Translations under genes and position numbers: made by a program | The notes under the pieces: generated by a model | Seen by the model: only the letters and a program-made list of their open reading frames with translations | Database searches by the model: none | Told to the model about the DNA's origin: nothing | Assembly (NCBI GenBank): GCA_910584205.1 | Contig: CAJUAA010000033.1 | Span: forward strand, 1-44,644 | DNA: 44,644 nucleotides | Source of the DNA: an uncultured Lachnospiraceae bacterium | GTDB lineage: Bacteria > Bacillota > Clostridia > Lachnospirales > Lachnospiraceae | Direction: 5' to 3' | In this document: positions 23,395-32,588 of the stretch, piece after piece | Position numbering within the stretch: position 1 is the stretch's first letter | Layout of the letters: every line of letters starts with the position of its first letter

Positions 23395-24729
23395 TTAGTA
23401 TCCATACCGTTTCTTCTTTCCGGCCAAAAACAGGAACGTCACTCCTGCCGCCAGAACCTCCGCCGCCACGATGGACATCCAGATCCCGTCGATGCCCCAG
23501 AGGATCGGAAAGATCACAACCGCCGCGCACTGGAAGACCAGCGTCCGCAGAAAGGAGATCAGTGCGGAAGTAAGCCCGTCGCCGAGGGCGGTAAAGAAGG
23601 ACGATCCGAAGATCGCAAAGCCGGAGCACAAAAAGGAACAGGAAAAGAACCGGAACCCCCGGACAGTCAGCGCCGTCAGACCCGGATCATATCCCACGAA
23701 CAGATACGACAGCGGTCCGGCCAGAAGCTGCCCGGCCGCAAACATCAGGACCGCGGATACGCCGACCAGCAGACAGCTTTTCTTCAAAAGCCCGTGCATC
23801 TCCTGGTGATTCCCGGCACCGTAATGATAGCCGACCACCGGAGCGCTTCCCACGGAGTATCCGATAAATACCGCCTGAAAGATCAGGCTGACATACATCA
23901 GGACTCCGTAGGCGGCGATTCCGTCCTCCCCGGCGTATTTCATCAGCTGAATGTTATACAGCATGCTGACCAGCGACATGGAGATATTGCTCATGAGCTC
24001 GGAGGAGCCATTGGTACAGGTACGGACCAGAGCCCTTGTATCCGGACGGCCCCTTAGTCTCACAAGCCGCAGAAGACTTCCGTTGTTCCGCCCAAAATAG
24101 ACGAGCGGAACCACGCCGCCTACAAACTGGCTGAAAGCCGTGGCTGCCGCCGCACCTTCCATCCCCCAGTGAAATACCGCCACAAACAGCGCATCAAGAA
24201 CGATGTTGGTGACGCCGGATGCCACGGTCACATACAGTCCCAGCTTTGGCTTTTCCGCCGTGACGAACAGACACTGAAATTCAAACTGCAGCACATAAAA
24301 CGGCAGCGCCAGCAGCACGATCCATCCATATCGGACGCTGTCACTGAGAAGCCTTCCCTCTGCGCCCATCCGTGAGGCGGCCGGGCGGATGCACAAAAAA
24401 CCGAAGACCGCCAGCACCACGCCGCAGATGATGGATGTATAGACAATCAGGGAAAACAGCTCATTAGCTTTTTCCCGCTTCCCCTCTCCCAGCGTCTTCG
24501 CGATCAGCGCCCCGCCTCCGGTTCCGAACATAAATCCCGCACAGCCCAGGATCATCAGAAGTGGCATGATAAAATTTACAGCCGCAAAAGGGGTCTTTCC
24601 TGCAAAATTGGACACAAAAAATCCGTCCACCACCCCGTAGATCGAGGTGAACACCAGCATGATGACGGACGGAAAGGTGAAGCGCAGAAGGCGGCCGTAC
24701 GTAAAGTGATCCGATAAGCGGATGTTCAT
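23395..24729 (-). CDS. MATE-family efflux transporter
   Basis: The 444-residue protein has the twelve-helix MATE plan: FTFPSVIMLVFTSIYGVVDG near the start, GTGGGALIAKTLGEGKREKA, and the second half beginning MSNISMSLVSMLYNIQLMKYAGEDGIAAYG. It should export drugs or cationic compounds with Na+ or H+. Its start overlaps the stop of the MarR gene by 4 bases (ATGA), so MarR control and translational coupling are likely. A small hairpin followed by TTTTA closes the gene near 23375. Confidence 0.94.
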   Translation of the reverse strand: MNIRLSDHFTYGRLLRFTFPSVIMLVFTSIYGVVDGFFVSNFAGKTPFAAVNFIMPLLMILGCAGFMFGTGGGALIAKTLGEGKREKANELFSLIVYTSIICGVVLAVFGFLCIRPAASRMGAEGRLLSDSVRYGWIVLLALPFYVLQFEFQCLFVTAEKPKLGLYVTVASGVTNIVLDALFVAVFHWGMEGAAAATAFSQFVGGVVPLVYFGRNNGSLLRLVRLRGRPDTRALVRTCTNGSSELMSNISMSLVSMLYNIQLMKYAGEDGIAAYGVLMYVSLIFQAVFIGYSVGSAPVVGYHYGAGNHQEMHGLLKKSCLLVGVSAVLMFAAGQLLAGPLSYLFVGYDPGLTALTVRGFRFFSCSFLCSGFAIFGSSFFTALGDGLTSALISFLRTLVFQCAAVVIFPILWGIDGIWMSIVAAEVLAAGVTFLFLAGKKKRYGY

Positions 24730-25181
24730 GTTCCATCCCCCGCTTTCATCTGTCCGGCCTTTTCCTGAAGCGCCGTCAGAAAATGCTCCGTCAGCTCCAG
24801 ATATTTTTCCACATCCTGCTCCGGCCAGGAAGTGTAGATCTCATTCTCCGCCTGCATGATCCGCTTCACCGTCCGTTCTGCCAGGCCCATGCCCTTCTCC
24901 GTCAGACAGACCGTTTTATTTCTGGAACCGGCGGCTTCCAGATAGAGAACCCTCTCCGCTTCCAGTTTGCGGAGCGCGGAATTGACCGTCTGTTTGCTTA
25001 AACCCGAATACCGGCAGATATCCTGCAGAGGACAGCGCTCCCCCTGATCGCAGATCGTATAGAGAATGATCATGGCGCTGTCCGACAGGCCAAGCTTCAG
25101 CGACATCTCATGATAGACCGCATTCAGTTCCCCCAGAAGATAATTATAACGTTTCATTACTTTAGAAACCGGTTCCCGCAT
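24726..25181 (-). CDS. MarR-family regulator of the MATE transporter
   Basis: The 151-residue protein has the MarR winged helix: LSDSAMIILYTIC, LQDICRYSGLSKQTVNSALRKLEAERVL and the wing AAGSRNKTVCLTEKG. GGAGG precedes ATG 25181. The promoter carries a perfect 12-base inverted repeat over the spacer and the -10, suggesting autorepression of the marR-mate unit, relieved by a ligand that the pump exports. Confidence 0.94.
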   Translation of the reverse strand: MREPVSKVMKRYNYLLGELNAVYHEMSLKLGLSDSAMIILYTICDQGERCPLQDICRYSGLSKQTVNSALRKLEAERVLYLEAAGSRNKTVCLTEKGMGLAERTVKRIMQAENEIYTSWPEQDVEKYLELTEHFLTALQEKAGQMKAGDGT

Positions 25182-25199
25182 ACTGCACCTCCATATAGC

Positions 25200-25264
25200 A
25201 CGAAATCATACCACGTATTATAGTATGATTTCGTACCAATGTCAAGTATGAAATTTTATCATAC
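25200..25264 (-). promoter_or_regulatory. Promoter and operators of the marR-MATE unit
   Basis: On the minus strand TTGACA (25240-25245) and TATAAT (25217-25222) have a 17-base spacer, a full-consensus promoter. ACGAAATCATAC (25200-25211) and GTATGATTTCGT (25223-25234) form a perfect 12-base inverted repeat around the -10. A second smaller palindrome, GTATGA / TCATAC (25246-25264), lies upstream of the -35. Confidence 0.85.
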
Positions 25265-25277
25265 TGTATAACTGATT

Positions 25278-26276
25278 TTACACAGGGATCCGCACCTCCT
25301 GCACCAGGTTTTCGGAGAAATATTCCTCGATCTTGTGTCGGTCATCTGTCTGCCCCAGCACCCACATCAGCTTGGTAACCGCGGCTTCCGCCGTCATATC
25401 GTACGCCTGCAGCACGCCGCTGTTCAGCGCCCGCAGCCCTGTCTCATACACGGAAAGGCTGCTCCCCTCGTATCTGCACTGGCTTCCCACCAGAACCGTC
25501 ATCCCGCGTTTCACGCTCCGCTCCACCGCCGCCAGAAAATCGTTTTTCAGAAACGGAAGCCCGCCCAGCCCAAAGGCTTCGATATAGACACCCCGATACC
25601 CGTGCTCCTCCAGCATGGACAGGAGTTCCGGCCGGATTCCCGGATACATTTTCAGCACAAACACCCGGTCCGAGTATTCTGTACACAGCCGAAACCCCCC
25701 CTTGATTTCCGGAAGATACCCGGTATGGATGCGAAGTCCCAGAGAGCTGATCTGCGCCACATCCGGATAGTTGATGCTCTCAAAAGCGTCAAAGCTCATG
25801 GTCCGGACCTTGGAGGCCCGAACGCCCAGCATCACCTTTCGGTTGAAGGCCAGAAAGACGCCCCCATGGCCGCCGGCCGCCATATGCACCGCGCAGCGGC
25901 AGTTCTCCATAGCGTCCGCAACCGGATGGCTGATGGAAAGCTGGCTTCCGGTAAGGACTACAGGAATCGGCACATTCTGCAGCATGAACGACAGCATGGA
26001 AGCGGTGTACGCCATGGTGTCGGTGCCGTGGATCACCACGATCCCCTGATATCCGGCGGCCGCCTCATAGATTCTCTCCGCCAGCCTGCGCCAGTCGTCC
26101 GGAAATATGTTGGCGCTGTCCACCAGAAACAGATCCTCCATCTCCAGTTCGATCCCTCCCGCCACCAGCCGCATGGCCTCCAGAAGTTCCCGGCTGCTTA
26201 AGCCCGGCTTTAATCCCCTTTCGCTTTCCACGGAGGAAAAGGTCCCTCCCGTATTGATGATCAACAGTTTTTTCAT
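25278..26276 (-). CDS. ansA: L-asparaginase, type I
   Basis: The 332-residue protein hydrolyses asparagine to aspartate and ammonia. The first active-site threonine lies in IINTGGTFSS (Thr12) and the second in VIHGTDTMAY (Thr85-Asp86). The rest follows the AnsA pattern (GSQLSISHPVADAMENC; the usual motif reads P-x-S-D-A-x-x-N). The length and lack of signal peptide fit the cytoplasmic type I enzyme. GGGAGAGG lies before ATG 26276; an upstream in-frame start at 26315 lacks a site. Confidence 0.92.
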   Translation of the reverse strand: MKKLLIINTGGTFSSVESERGLKPGLSSRELLEAMRLVAGGIELEMEDLFLVDSANIFPDDWRRLAERIYEAAAGYQGIVVIHGTDTMAYTASMLSFMLQNVPIPVVLTGSQLSISHPVADAMENCRCAVHMAAGGHGGVFLAFNRKVMLGVRASKVRTMSFDAFESINYPDVAQISSLGLRIHTGYLPEIKGGFRLCTEYSDRVFVLKMYPGIRPELLSMLEEHGYRGVYIEAFGLGGLPFLKNDFLAAVERSVKRGMTVLVGSQCRYEGSSLSVYETGLRALNSGVLQAYDMTAEAAVTKLMWVLGQTDDRHKIEEYFSENLVQEVRIPV

Positions 26277-26417
26277 GTGTCCTCTCCCGTCTGAAATCAT
26301 TCTCTTTCCTGCCATATCATTATAGCACTTTCAAAATTATATTGACCATAAAAAGCGGAGAGTTTTTCACACTCTCCGCTTCCCGATTATCATTCATTCT
26401 ACAACCAATAACCTGAA

Positions 26418-26996
26418 TCACTTTCCTTCATATCTGTCCTGCAGGCGTTTTGCCCACTGTACAATCTCTTTTGCATATTTCCCTGCCTGGCGGCATGCGG
26501 GACCAGAAGCTTTCGCAGCTCCCGGAAGCAAAACCAGATCCCTGTCTTTGCTGTCTCTGGTCTTCAGCCGGATCCGCAGATTTTTAATCACTGTTTTGCT
26601 GCGTCTTTTGGCGGTCAGTGTCAGAAATTCCTCCATTGTCACCTCCGGTTCGCACAGGAATTCGTATTCTCCCAGCGCATCATAGGAAAAGATCTCCGGT
26701 CTGGCATAGACGCCGGTGACCGCCCGGTTGCTGAGGATACAAAACTTTTGATTCTGCTCGTCCAGAAGCAGGAAAGTTCCAATCTTATATGAGATATGAA
26801 AACCATTCTCTCCCAGATCCAGTGGAGCCGCATTTTCCGCATACCGCTCTTTCAACTCTGCCAGAGTAGATTTTGTAATTGTGCTGGTAAAGTGATTGCT
26901 GACGATCTCATAACAATCCCTGCACACTTTCCCGTCTGTGCATCGGAACACTCTTCGTCCCGTACTTTTTCCACAGATATCGCATACCCCTGCCAT
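26418..26996 (-). CDS. Zinc-finger protein with DUF4428-like N-terminus
   Basis: The 192-residue protein opens with a four-cysteine zinc site, CDICGKSTG...CTDGKVCRDC, like the DUF4428 zinc ribbons. After it comes a beta-rich domain (about residues 50-165: ISYKIGTFLLLDEQNQKFCILSNRAV and SYDALGEYEFLCEPE) that recalls lipid-binding or PH-like folds often linked to SHOCT-type proteins; this is only an impression. Function unknown. ATG 26996 is used because GGAGAGG lies 6 bases upstream. Confidence 0.72.
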   Translation of the reverse strand: MAGVCDICGKSTGRRVFRCTDGKVCRDCYEIVSNHFTSTITKSTLAELKERYAENAAPLDLGENGFHISYKIGTFLLLDEQNQKFCILSNRAVTGVYARPEIFSYDALGEYEFLCEPEVTMEEFLTLTAKRRSKTVIKNLRIRLKTRDSKDRDLVLLPGAAKASGPACRQAGKYAKEIVQWAKRLQDRYEGK

Positions 26997-27041
26997 ATAC
27001 ATCCTCTCCTTCCCTGCCGCCGGATATTTCGCCGAAACTTT

Positions 27042-28514
27042 TTATCCAAATACGCTTTTTACCGCGTCATGAATCCGCAGATACTGTTGGTATTCCTTTT
27101 CATACAGGTCTGCATGATACGACCTCGGCGTAAAACACTCCTTGACAGAAACTGCCTTTTTCGATATGGATTCCAGTGAATCCGTCGCACCGCAGCTGTA
27201 CGCTGCCAGCAATGCCATGCCATAGCCTGCGCCTGCATTGCCTTCCATCTGCTCCACAGGAGAATCCAGTACATCCGCAAGGATCTGCATCCAGACCCGG
27301 CTTCTGGATCCACCGCCGATTACTTTCAGATTCGCAAGCGACGCTCTGGCCAGACGCATCTCCCCGACCAGCTGTTTCAGACCAAAGGCGATCCCTTCCA
27401 TTACAGCCTGTGTCATATCAGCTCTTGTGGTATCGGTGCCAAGCCCCAGAAACGCGCCGCGGATCGTCGGATCTTTATAAATCGTCTTATCACCGGTCAG
27501 GTGCGGATAAAAAAGCAGCTCCTTCTCTCCCAGCTGTTCTATGTCGATCCTGCGATCCGCATCTGCAAAATCCGACAGTCCCAGAATCTCCTGGTTCCAC
27601 CATCCATAACCGCTGCCGCAGGACTGCAGAACTCCCTGCACCAGCGTGTAGAAATGTTCGGAATCAAAGGAGAACAGGATGTTCTTCCCTTTTGCTTCAA
27701 AATCCGGATTGTACTTTGGAAGCATCAGCACCCCAGAGGTTCCAAGAGAGAAGACTGGATACCGGCATCCCAGACAGCCGGTAGGAATCGAAGCCGCCGG
27801 ATTGTCTCCGGTTCCCACGATCACCCTGGCAGACGGATTCAAACCAAACTGATCCGCAATTTCGGGCAGGATCGTACCGACAATCTCTGCGCTGCCGCGG
27901 ACTTCGGGATAGATTTTTTTCGGCAGTCCGATCACTTCCCGCATAGACGGCGACCATTCTCTTTTATACAGATCGTACAGGGACGACGTGGACGCCTCAC
28001 AATAATCCGTGCCATAGACGCCGGTCATCCGCCAGACCAGATAATCCGGTCCGATCAGGAATTTCTCAAGCCGTTCAAAATGCTCCGGCTCGTTTTCCTT
28101 CAGCCAGAGCAGATTGGCCGCCGGACTCCCGGTGGATATGATTTTCCCGATATAGGGTACATCCGTACTCTGAATCTGTTCCCGCAGTCCGGGAAGCAGA
28201 TCTTTCGTACGGTTATCGTTCCACATAAGCGCCGGACGAATGGATACTCCATTTTCATCCAGAAATATGATTGAATGCATCTGTCCGGTGATGCCGATTC
28301 CCTCCACCTGACTTCCGCCGCCTTCGTTCAGGAGCGTCTGCAGTGCTCTGCACACAGCTTTCCACCAAGTATCCGGCTCGATCTCCTTCCAGCCTGATCG
28401 AGGCTGAAGGAGGGAGTAGGACTCTCCCGCTTCCCTCAGGACCTTCCCCTGATCGTCGGTAAGCACCAGCTTCACAGAGGAAGTTCCAAGATCAATTCCT
28501 ATAAAATTTCCCAT
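27042..28514 (-). CDS. xylB: Xylulokinase (FGGY family)
   Basis: The 490-residue protein phosphorylates D-xylulose. The FGGY N-terminal domain starts GIDLGTSSVKLVL; GIGITGQMHSIIFLDE is the xylulokinase-type substrate segment (the GQMHG-like motif), with WNDNRT following. The C-terminal domain has VIGGGSRSRVWMQILADV. Its ATG shares one base with the stop of the dehydrogenase gene (TGATG), so the two are translated together in a polyol or pentose route: dehydrogenase gives xylulose, kinase gives xylulose 5-phosphate. Confidence 0.92.
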   Translation of the reverse strand: MGNFIGIDLGTSSVKLVLTDDQGKVLREAGESYSLLQPRSGWKEIEPDTWWKAVCRALQTLLNEGGGSQVEGIGITGQMHSIIFLDENGVSIRPALMWNDNRTKDLLPGLREQIQSTDVPYIGKIISTGSPAANLLWLKENEPEHFERLEKFLIGPDYLVWRMTGVYGTDYCEASTSSLYDLYKREWSPSMREVIGLPKKIYPEVRGSAEIVGTILPEIADQFGLNPSARVIVGTGDNPAASIPTGCLGCRYPVFSLGTSGVLMLPKYNPDFEAKGKNILFSFDSEHFYTLVQGVLQSCGSGYGWWNQEILGLSDFADADRRIDIEQLGEKELLFYPHLTGDKTIYKDPTIRGAFLGLGTDTTRADMTQAVMEGIAFGLKQLVGEMRLARASLANLKVIGGGSRSRVWMQILADVLDSPVEQMEGNAGAGYGMALLAAYSCGATDSLESISKKAVSVKECFTPRSYHADLYEKEYQQYLRIHDAVKSVFG

Positions 28515-29563
28515 CAGATCTCACCAAATTTTAACAGCACTTTATAGGTATCCGGACGCATGGCGCAGGCCATGGCCGCATCAAAATCCGTGTAGTCAAA
28601 GATTTTCTCTGTCAAAACCGTCGGATCCAGAATCTCTTTGTCAATCAGCTCATATGCCTGATAGAATGCCTGAACCGTCGGGCTGACTGCGCCGGTCATT
28701 GTCTTCTGCAGAGAATGCATGGCTCCGGCGTCCACTTCCACCGGCTTGTTGGGATGCATGGACGAGAATGCCACACACGTCCCACAGGGCGCCGTCATAT
28801 TCATGGCCTGCGCCATCAGAACCGGATTTGCCGTCGTATTGTAGACGACTGCGGCGCCGCGTCCTTCGGTCAGTTTTTTCACTTCTTCCACTGCATCTGC
28901 ATGGATCGGGTCGATCGCTGCGGATGCTCCCAACCGCAGCGCCCTCTCCCGTCTCTCTTCCAATGGTTCGCTGACAATCACTCTCGCGCCCCGAAGCTTT
29001 GCCACCATCACATGCAGAAGTCCCATTGTTCCACCGCCGATAACAACCACGTCGTCTCCAAGTTCAATGTTTGTTCGGTTCACGGAATTCACCACGCAGG
29101 CCAGCGGCTCTGTAAACGCCATCTTCTCAAAGGAAGTCTCTTCATGATATACAAAAAGATCCTCTGCATTGACGATCTTATACTCGCTGAATCCGCCGTA
29201 TCCGGAGATCCCGTCCGGGTTCTGGAAGACAGGAGACTCGGCATGATGAAAGCAGATATTTCCATTCCCGGTGCGGCAGTAATGGCAGCTGTGACAGTCT
29301 TCGATAATATAAGCGACCGCTTTCTGCCCGACGGCAAACTGACGGGAATCAACGCCAGTCCCCAGCTTTTCGATCACGCCGCCGTATTCGTGACCGCCGA
29401 TCCGGGGATAGCTGTAACTGCAGTCCCCTTTATAATCACGCACATCATTCGTACAGATCCCTGCCATTTTTATACGAAGCAGCACCTCGTTTTCTTTTGG
29501 TTCCGGCATGGGAAGCTCTGCCACCTTCACATCTCCCGGCCGGCTCATAAGCAATGCTTTCAT
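28514..29563 (-). CDS. Zinc-dependent polyol dehydrogenase (sorbitol/xylitol dehydrogenase type)
   Basis: The 349-residue protein is a medium-chain dehydrogenase. The catalytic zinc region is GICTNDV with GGHEYGGVIEK, the structural zinc site is Cys-rich CHSCHYCRTGNGNIC, and the NAD-binding GGGTMGLLH follows. With xylB downstream, oxidation of a polyol such as xylitol to xylulose is likely. Its start codon has no ribosome site: the sequence right upstream is the antisense of an aldolase fragment, so a rearrangement has removed its leader and promoter. Expression is doubtful unless a distant promoter reads through. Confidence 0.9.
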   Translation of the reverse strand: MKALLMSRPGDVKVAELPMPEPKENEVLLRIKMAGICTNDVRDYKGDCSYSYPRIGGHEYGGVIEKLGTGVDSRQFAVGQKAVAYIIEDCHSCHYCRTGNGNICFHHAESPVFQNPDGISGYGGFSEYKIVNAEDLFVYHEETSFEKMAFTEPLACVVNSVNRTNIELGDDVVVIGGGTMGLLHVMVAKLRGARVIVSEPLEERRERALRLGASAAIDPIHADAVEEVKKLTEGRGAAVVYNTTANPVLMAQAMNMTAPCGTCVAFSSMHPNKPVEVDAGAMHSLQKTMTGAVSPTVQAFYQAYELIDKEILDPTVLTEKIFDYTDFDAAMACAMRPDTYKVLLKFGEI

Positions 29564-30072
29564 ATGAAGAAAATGTAGCGGAGGTAAAACGCGCCGTTCA
29601 GTTCTGTCATTTTTATGGAATCCCGGTGGAGGCAGAACTTGGCGCCCTGCAGGGAAAAGAAGAAGATATTGTAAATGAAGCAGATGCCAAAACAGATCCC
29701 GGCATGGTAGAAGATTTTGTAACCGCTACCGGCTGCGACCTGCTGGCAGTCTCCGTCGGAAATGTCCATGGACTGGAGCTGATGCCGCATGTGGATCTGG
29801 AACTTCTGCAGACCATCGCCGATATTTCTCCGGTTCCTCTTGTTCTGCATGGCGGCTCCGGCATTCCGTTTGATACGATTCAGAAAGCCCGCAAATGCGG
29901 ACTTCTGAAGATTAACTACGGTTCCGACCTGAGAAAAGAATTCATTCGTACCTTTGGAGAGACCTATGAGTCCAGCGGACACACGGCGCATGACGTCATC
30001 AGCCTCAGCATGAAGGCGGTGGAAAATGTCAGCCAAAAAGCACAGGAGCTCGTCACGGTCATCAACGCGTGA
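29557..30072 (+). pseudogene. 3' fragment of a class II ketose-bisphosphate aldolase
   Basis: About 171 residues match the second half of the class II (zinc) fructose/tagatose-bisphosphate aldolase family: SYEENVAEVKRAV, VEAELGALQGKEED, AVSVGNVHGLE, LVLHGGSGIPFDTIQKA and KINYGSDLR. The first roughly 110 residues, including the first zinc ligands, are missing. The break at about 29557-29563 coincides with the start codon of the dehydrogenase gene on the other strand. It is therefore a broken gene. Confidence 0.88.
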
Positions 30073-30126
30073 TTCAGAGCCGGGCACAGGACTGTCTGTT
30101 TTGATCAAAGCAGGCAGTCGTTCTGC

Positions 30127-30156
30127 TTGTGCAAAAAGACTGGATTATGCTATACT
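30127..30156 (+). promoter_or_regulatory. Possible promoter of the PRD regulator
   Basis: TTGTGC (30127-30132) and TATACT (30151-30156) with an 18-base spacer lie about 70 bases before the regulator's start codon. Confidence 0.5.
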
Positions 30157-30225
30157 GTTACATAATGAATTATGGAAATCGACGAATTCCCATTTTATTT
30201 GCTTATGAACAATAAGGAGGCTCCT

Positions 30226-31752
30226 ATGTTCAATCAGCGTCAGCTTGAGATTGTTCTCGAACTATTCGAAAACCAGGGCACTTACATGACCGCATCCTAC
30301 TTTGCCGGAAAACAGCAGGTCAGCCTTCGTACCATTCAAAATGATATCCGGCAGATCAAAGATGAACTGTCTAAAAATTCCTGTGTCTCTTTTCAGTCCG
30401 CCGCACCCAGAGGGAGCCGTATTATTGTGCAGGATCCGGATGCATTTTCCATACTGAAGGATACCCTGTACCAGCAGTTCAGCAACACCTCACTGAATTA
30501 TCAGAACGAGCGGATCAATCAGATTCTGCTTCTGCTCTTAAAGCAGCACCGGGCCATGTCCATGTATGACATTGAAAACACGGTCTATGTCTCACACAAC
30601 ACTTTACTGAACGATCTGAAACGCGTGGCGGAAGTTCTTCAAAAATACAATCTGGAGCTAATGCGCAGTTCCAATAAAATCATGGCGGACGGGAGTGAGA
30701 TGAATAAACGTCTGTGCCTGTCAGAGGAAAATCTGCTGATTGCCAGCGCTTCCTCGATCCTGGCCGGACAAAATGACCATGATCCCATGATGCGTATTAA
30801 AGATGTCCTTGTAGAAACCTTCGTAACCTTCAAGCATACAGTCTCCGAAGTGGAACTGAACAATACAATCATTCTGATCTACACAGCCATCCGCCGAATG
30901 CAGGACTGGTTTTTTATCGATCCGACAGACCTGAAAGTTACAGAAAATCTGTACCCGGAACGTGAGATCGCCGAGGCTGTCTTTGCACATCTTGGCAAAG
31001 AATTCTTTCTGAGAATCCCGGATTCTGAGATTGACTATCTGGCTCTGTATATGAAAGGCCAGGGAAATCCCAGCACATCATCGGTTATCTCTCAGGAGAT
31101 GGACGACCTGGTGCTTGACATCCTGCGGGAGATCCGAAGTGCTTTTGAGATCGATCTGACCAACGACCTGAACCTGCGTATCTCTTTGGCCCTGCACTGT
31201 TCTTCCCTGATCGTTCGCATCCGCTACGACATGCAGCTGAAAAATCATCTGACCGACTATATCCGGCAGACCTTTCCGCAGGGATACGATATCGCCACTT
31301 ATTTTGCCTCCTGTCTGCAGAAGCGCTTTCATCAAAAGGTAAAGGATGAAGAGATCGCCTTTCTTGCCATTCACCTTTATAAGTCTTTAATGGAACAGCA
31401 GAACAATGCGGGCACCAAACGCGTCCTCGTTATCTCGTCTCTGCGGCGCAGCGAAAATCTGCTTCTTCGGCAGACACTGTCCAACTGGTTTACCGATCAG
31501 ATCGCAGAACTGGCCTTTATTCCGCCTGCGGAGGTTGATGAATCCTGTCTGGACCGTTATGATACATTTATCACAACAGAAAAAGGACGGTTTTATGATA
31601 TGGGCCTTGCGCTCTACATCAACCAGTTCCCGGAAAAACAGGACTATCTGAATCTCAAGCTTGCCATGGACGGATTTGAAAGTATCAATGATATTCTTCA
31701 GATCTTTCATCAGGATCTGTTTTCTCCATTTTCGAAAAAGTGTTCCCACTGA
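30226..31752 (+). CDS. PRD-containing transcriptional regulator (BglG/MtlR-like), lacking the EIIA end
   Basis: The 508-residue protein has N-terminal HTH parts (about 1-150; FAGKQQVSLRTIQNDIRQIKDEL and NTVYVSHNTLLNDLKRVAEVL), two PRD domains (about 180-400, with histidine-bearing helices such as FVTFKHTVSEVEL and EIAFLAIHLYKSL), and a Gat-type EIIB-like domain (about 405-495, beginning KRVLVISSLRRSENLLLRQTL). Such regulators of sugar or polyol operons usually end in an EIIA domain and reach about 640 residues; here the chain stops after SPFSKKCSH. AAGGAGG precedes ATG 30226. No PTS genes are nearby; it may once have controlled the aldolase and dehydrogenase locus. Confidence 0.9.
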   Translation: MFNQRQLEIVLELFENQGTYMTASYFAGKQQVSLRTIQNDIRQIKDELSKNSCVSFQSAAPRGSRIIVQDPDAFSILKDTLYQQFSNTSLNYQNERINQILLLLLKQHRAMSMYDIENTVYVSHNTLLNDLKRVAEVLQKYNLELMRSSNKIMADGSEMNKRLCLSEENLLIASASSILAGQNDHDPMMRIKDVLVETFVTFKHTVSEVELNNTIILIYTAIRRMQDWFFIDPTDLKVTENLYPEREIAEAVFAHLGKEFFLRIPDSEIDYLALYMKGQGNPSTSSVISQEMDDLVLDILREIRSAFEIDLTNDLNLRISLALHCSSLIVRIRYDMQLKNHLTDYIRQTFPQGYDIATYFASCLQKRFHQKVKDEEIAFLAIHLYKSLMEQQNNAGTKRVLVISSLRRSENLLLRQTLSNWFTDQIAELAFIPPAEVDESCLDRYDTFITTEKGRFYDMGLALYINQFPEKQDYLNLKLAMDGFESINDILQIFHQDLFSPFSKKCSH

Positions 31753-31834
31753 TTGAAATTTGAAATAAAATGCATATTCTTACATATGATTCCTGAATTT
31801 GCACTCGCCTGATATTTCTTAAAACTGAAATCTG

Positions 31835-32368
31835 TCATTCTGACATTAAGCCATTTACAATACAATTTGCATATTGACTGCATAAGCGTTTATCAAAGAT
31901 TCCCTGCAAAACATTTGATATGATTTGTGTTGCTTCGTCTTTATCCGGACTGTCAATAACCGCTAAAGGCAATAATAAAAGAAATATTTGTTTTTCTTTT
32001 ATAGAGTTCAATAACTTTTTGAATGGAATCACTTGAATATTGTAATGCCCCCCTGTACAGGCAATTTGTTTATCATTGATGTAATATACTGTATCCCCCG
32101 GATGAAATTCTATTTTTAAGATTTGAGTTGGAACGAGTTCGCAAATAATTGTTTCCGGTTCATCAACATAACCGTCCGATTCCTCTAAAACTCCGTCATA
32201 ATATTTTGTGAAATTGTCCCACCAACTCGTATCACACATTCCGTTCTCTGTCATAAGTTCGGTCAATGACATATCTGTTTCCTCCTCCAAAGCAGTTGGA
32301 AAAGAAGTTGCAATGAAACCTATCCAAAAATTCAGATTGGAAAAATCTATCTCATATAATGAAATCAT
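31835..32368 (-). CDS. Imm19-like immunity protein
   Basis: The 177-residue protein matches my picture of the Imm19 immunity family of polymorphic toxin systems: FWIGFIATSFPTALEEE at the N-terminus, CDTSWWDNFTKYYDGVLEE in the middle, ILKIEFHPGDTVYYINDKQI with TGGHYNIQVIPF, and a hydrophobic FLLLLPLAVI helix. Its ATG 32368 has GGAGG 8 bases upstream. No toxin gene is beside it, so it may be an orphan immunity gene protecting against a neighbour's toxin. The family call is from memory of the pattern. Confidence 0.65.
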   Translation of the reverse strand: MISLYEIDFSNLNFWIGFIATSFPTALEEETDMSLTELMTENGMCDTSWWDNFTKYYDGVLEESDGYVDEPETIICELVPTQILKIEFHPGDTVYYINDKQIACTGGHYNIQVIPFKKLLNSIKEKQIFLLLLPLAVIDSPDKDEATQIISNVLQGIFDKRLCSQYANCIVNGLMSE

Positions 32369-32588
32369 TTTATTATACCTCCGGCACAATTTCAATTTAT
32401 ATATTCGATTATAAAATATGTATCTGCTGCTTGCAATGTATATTTATAAGCTCATTTTTCATGGGTACACAATTCCGAAAAGGGAGAAATTTTTTTAATT
32501 ATCCTTTTTTACTGACAGAACAGCATGAGCCGCAGCCGCACCGCGCTGCCGAAGCAGGCCGGACCGCGGGTACATGCGGAAATGCGCT

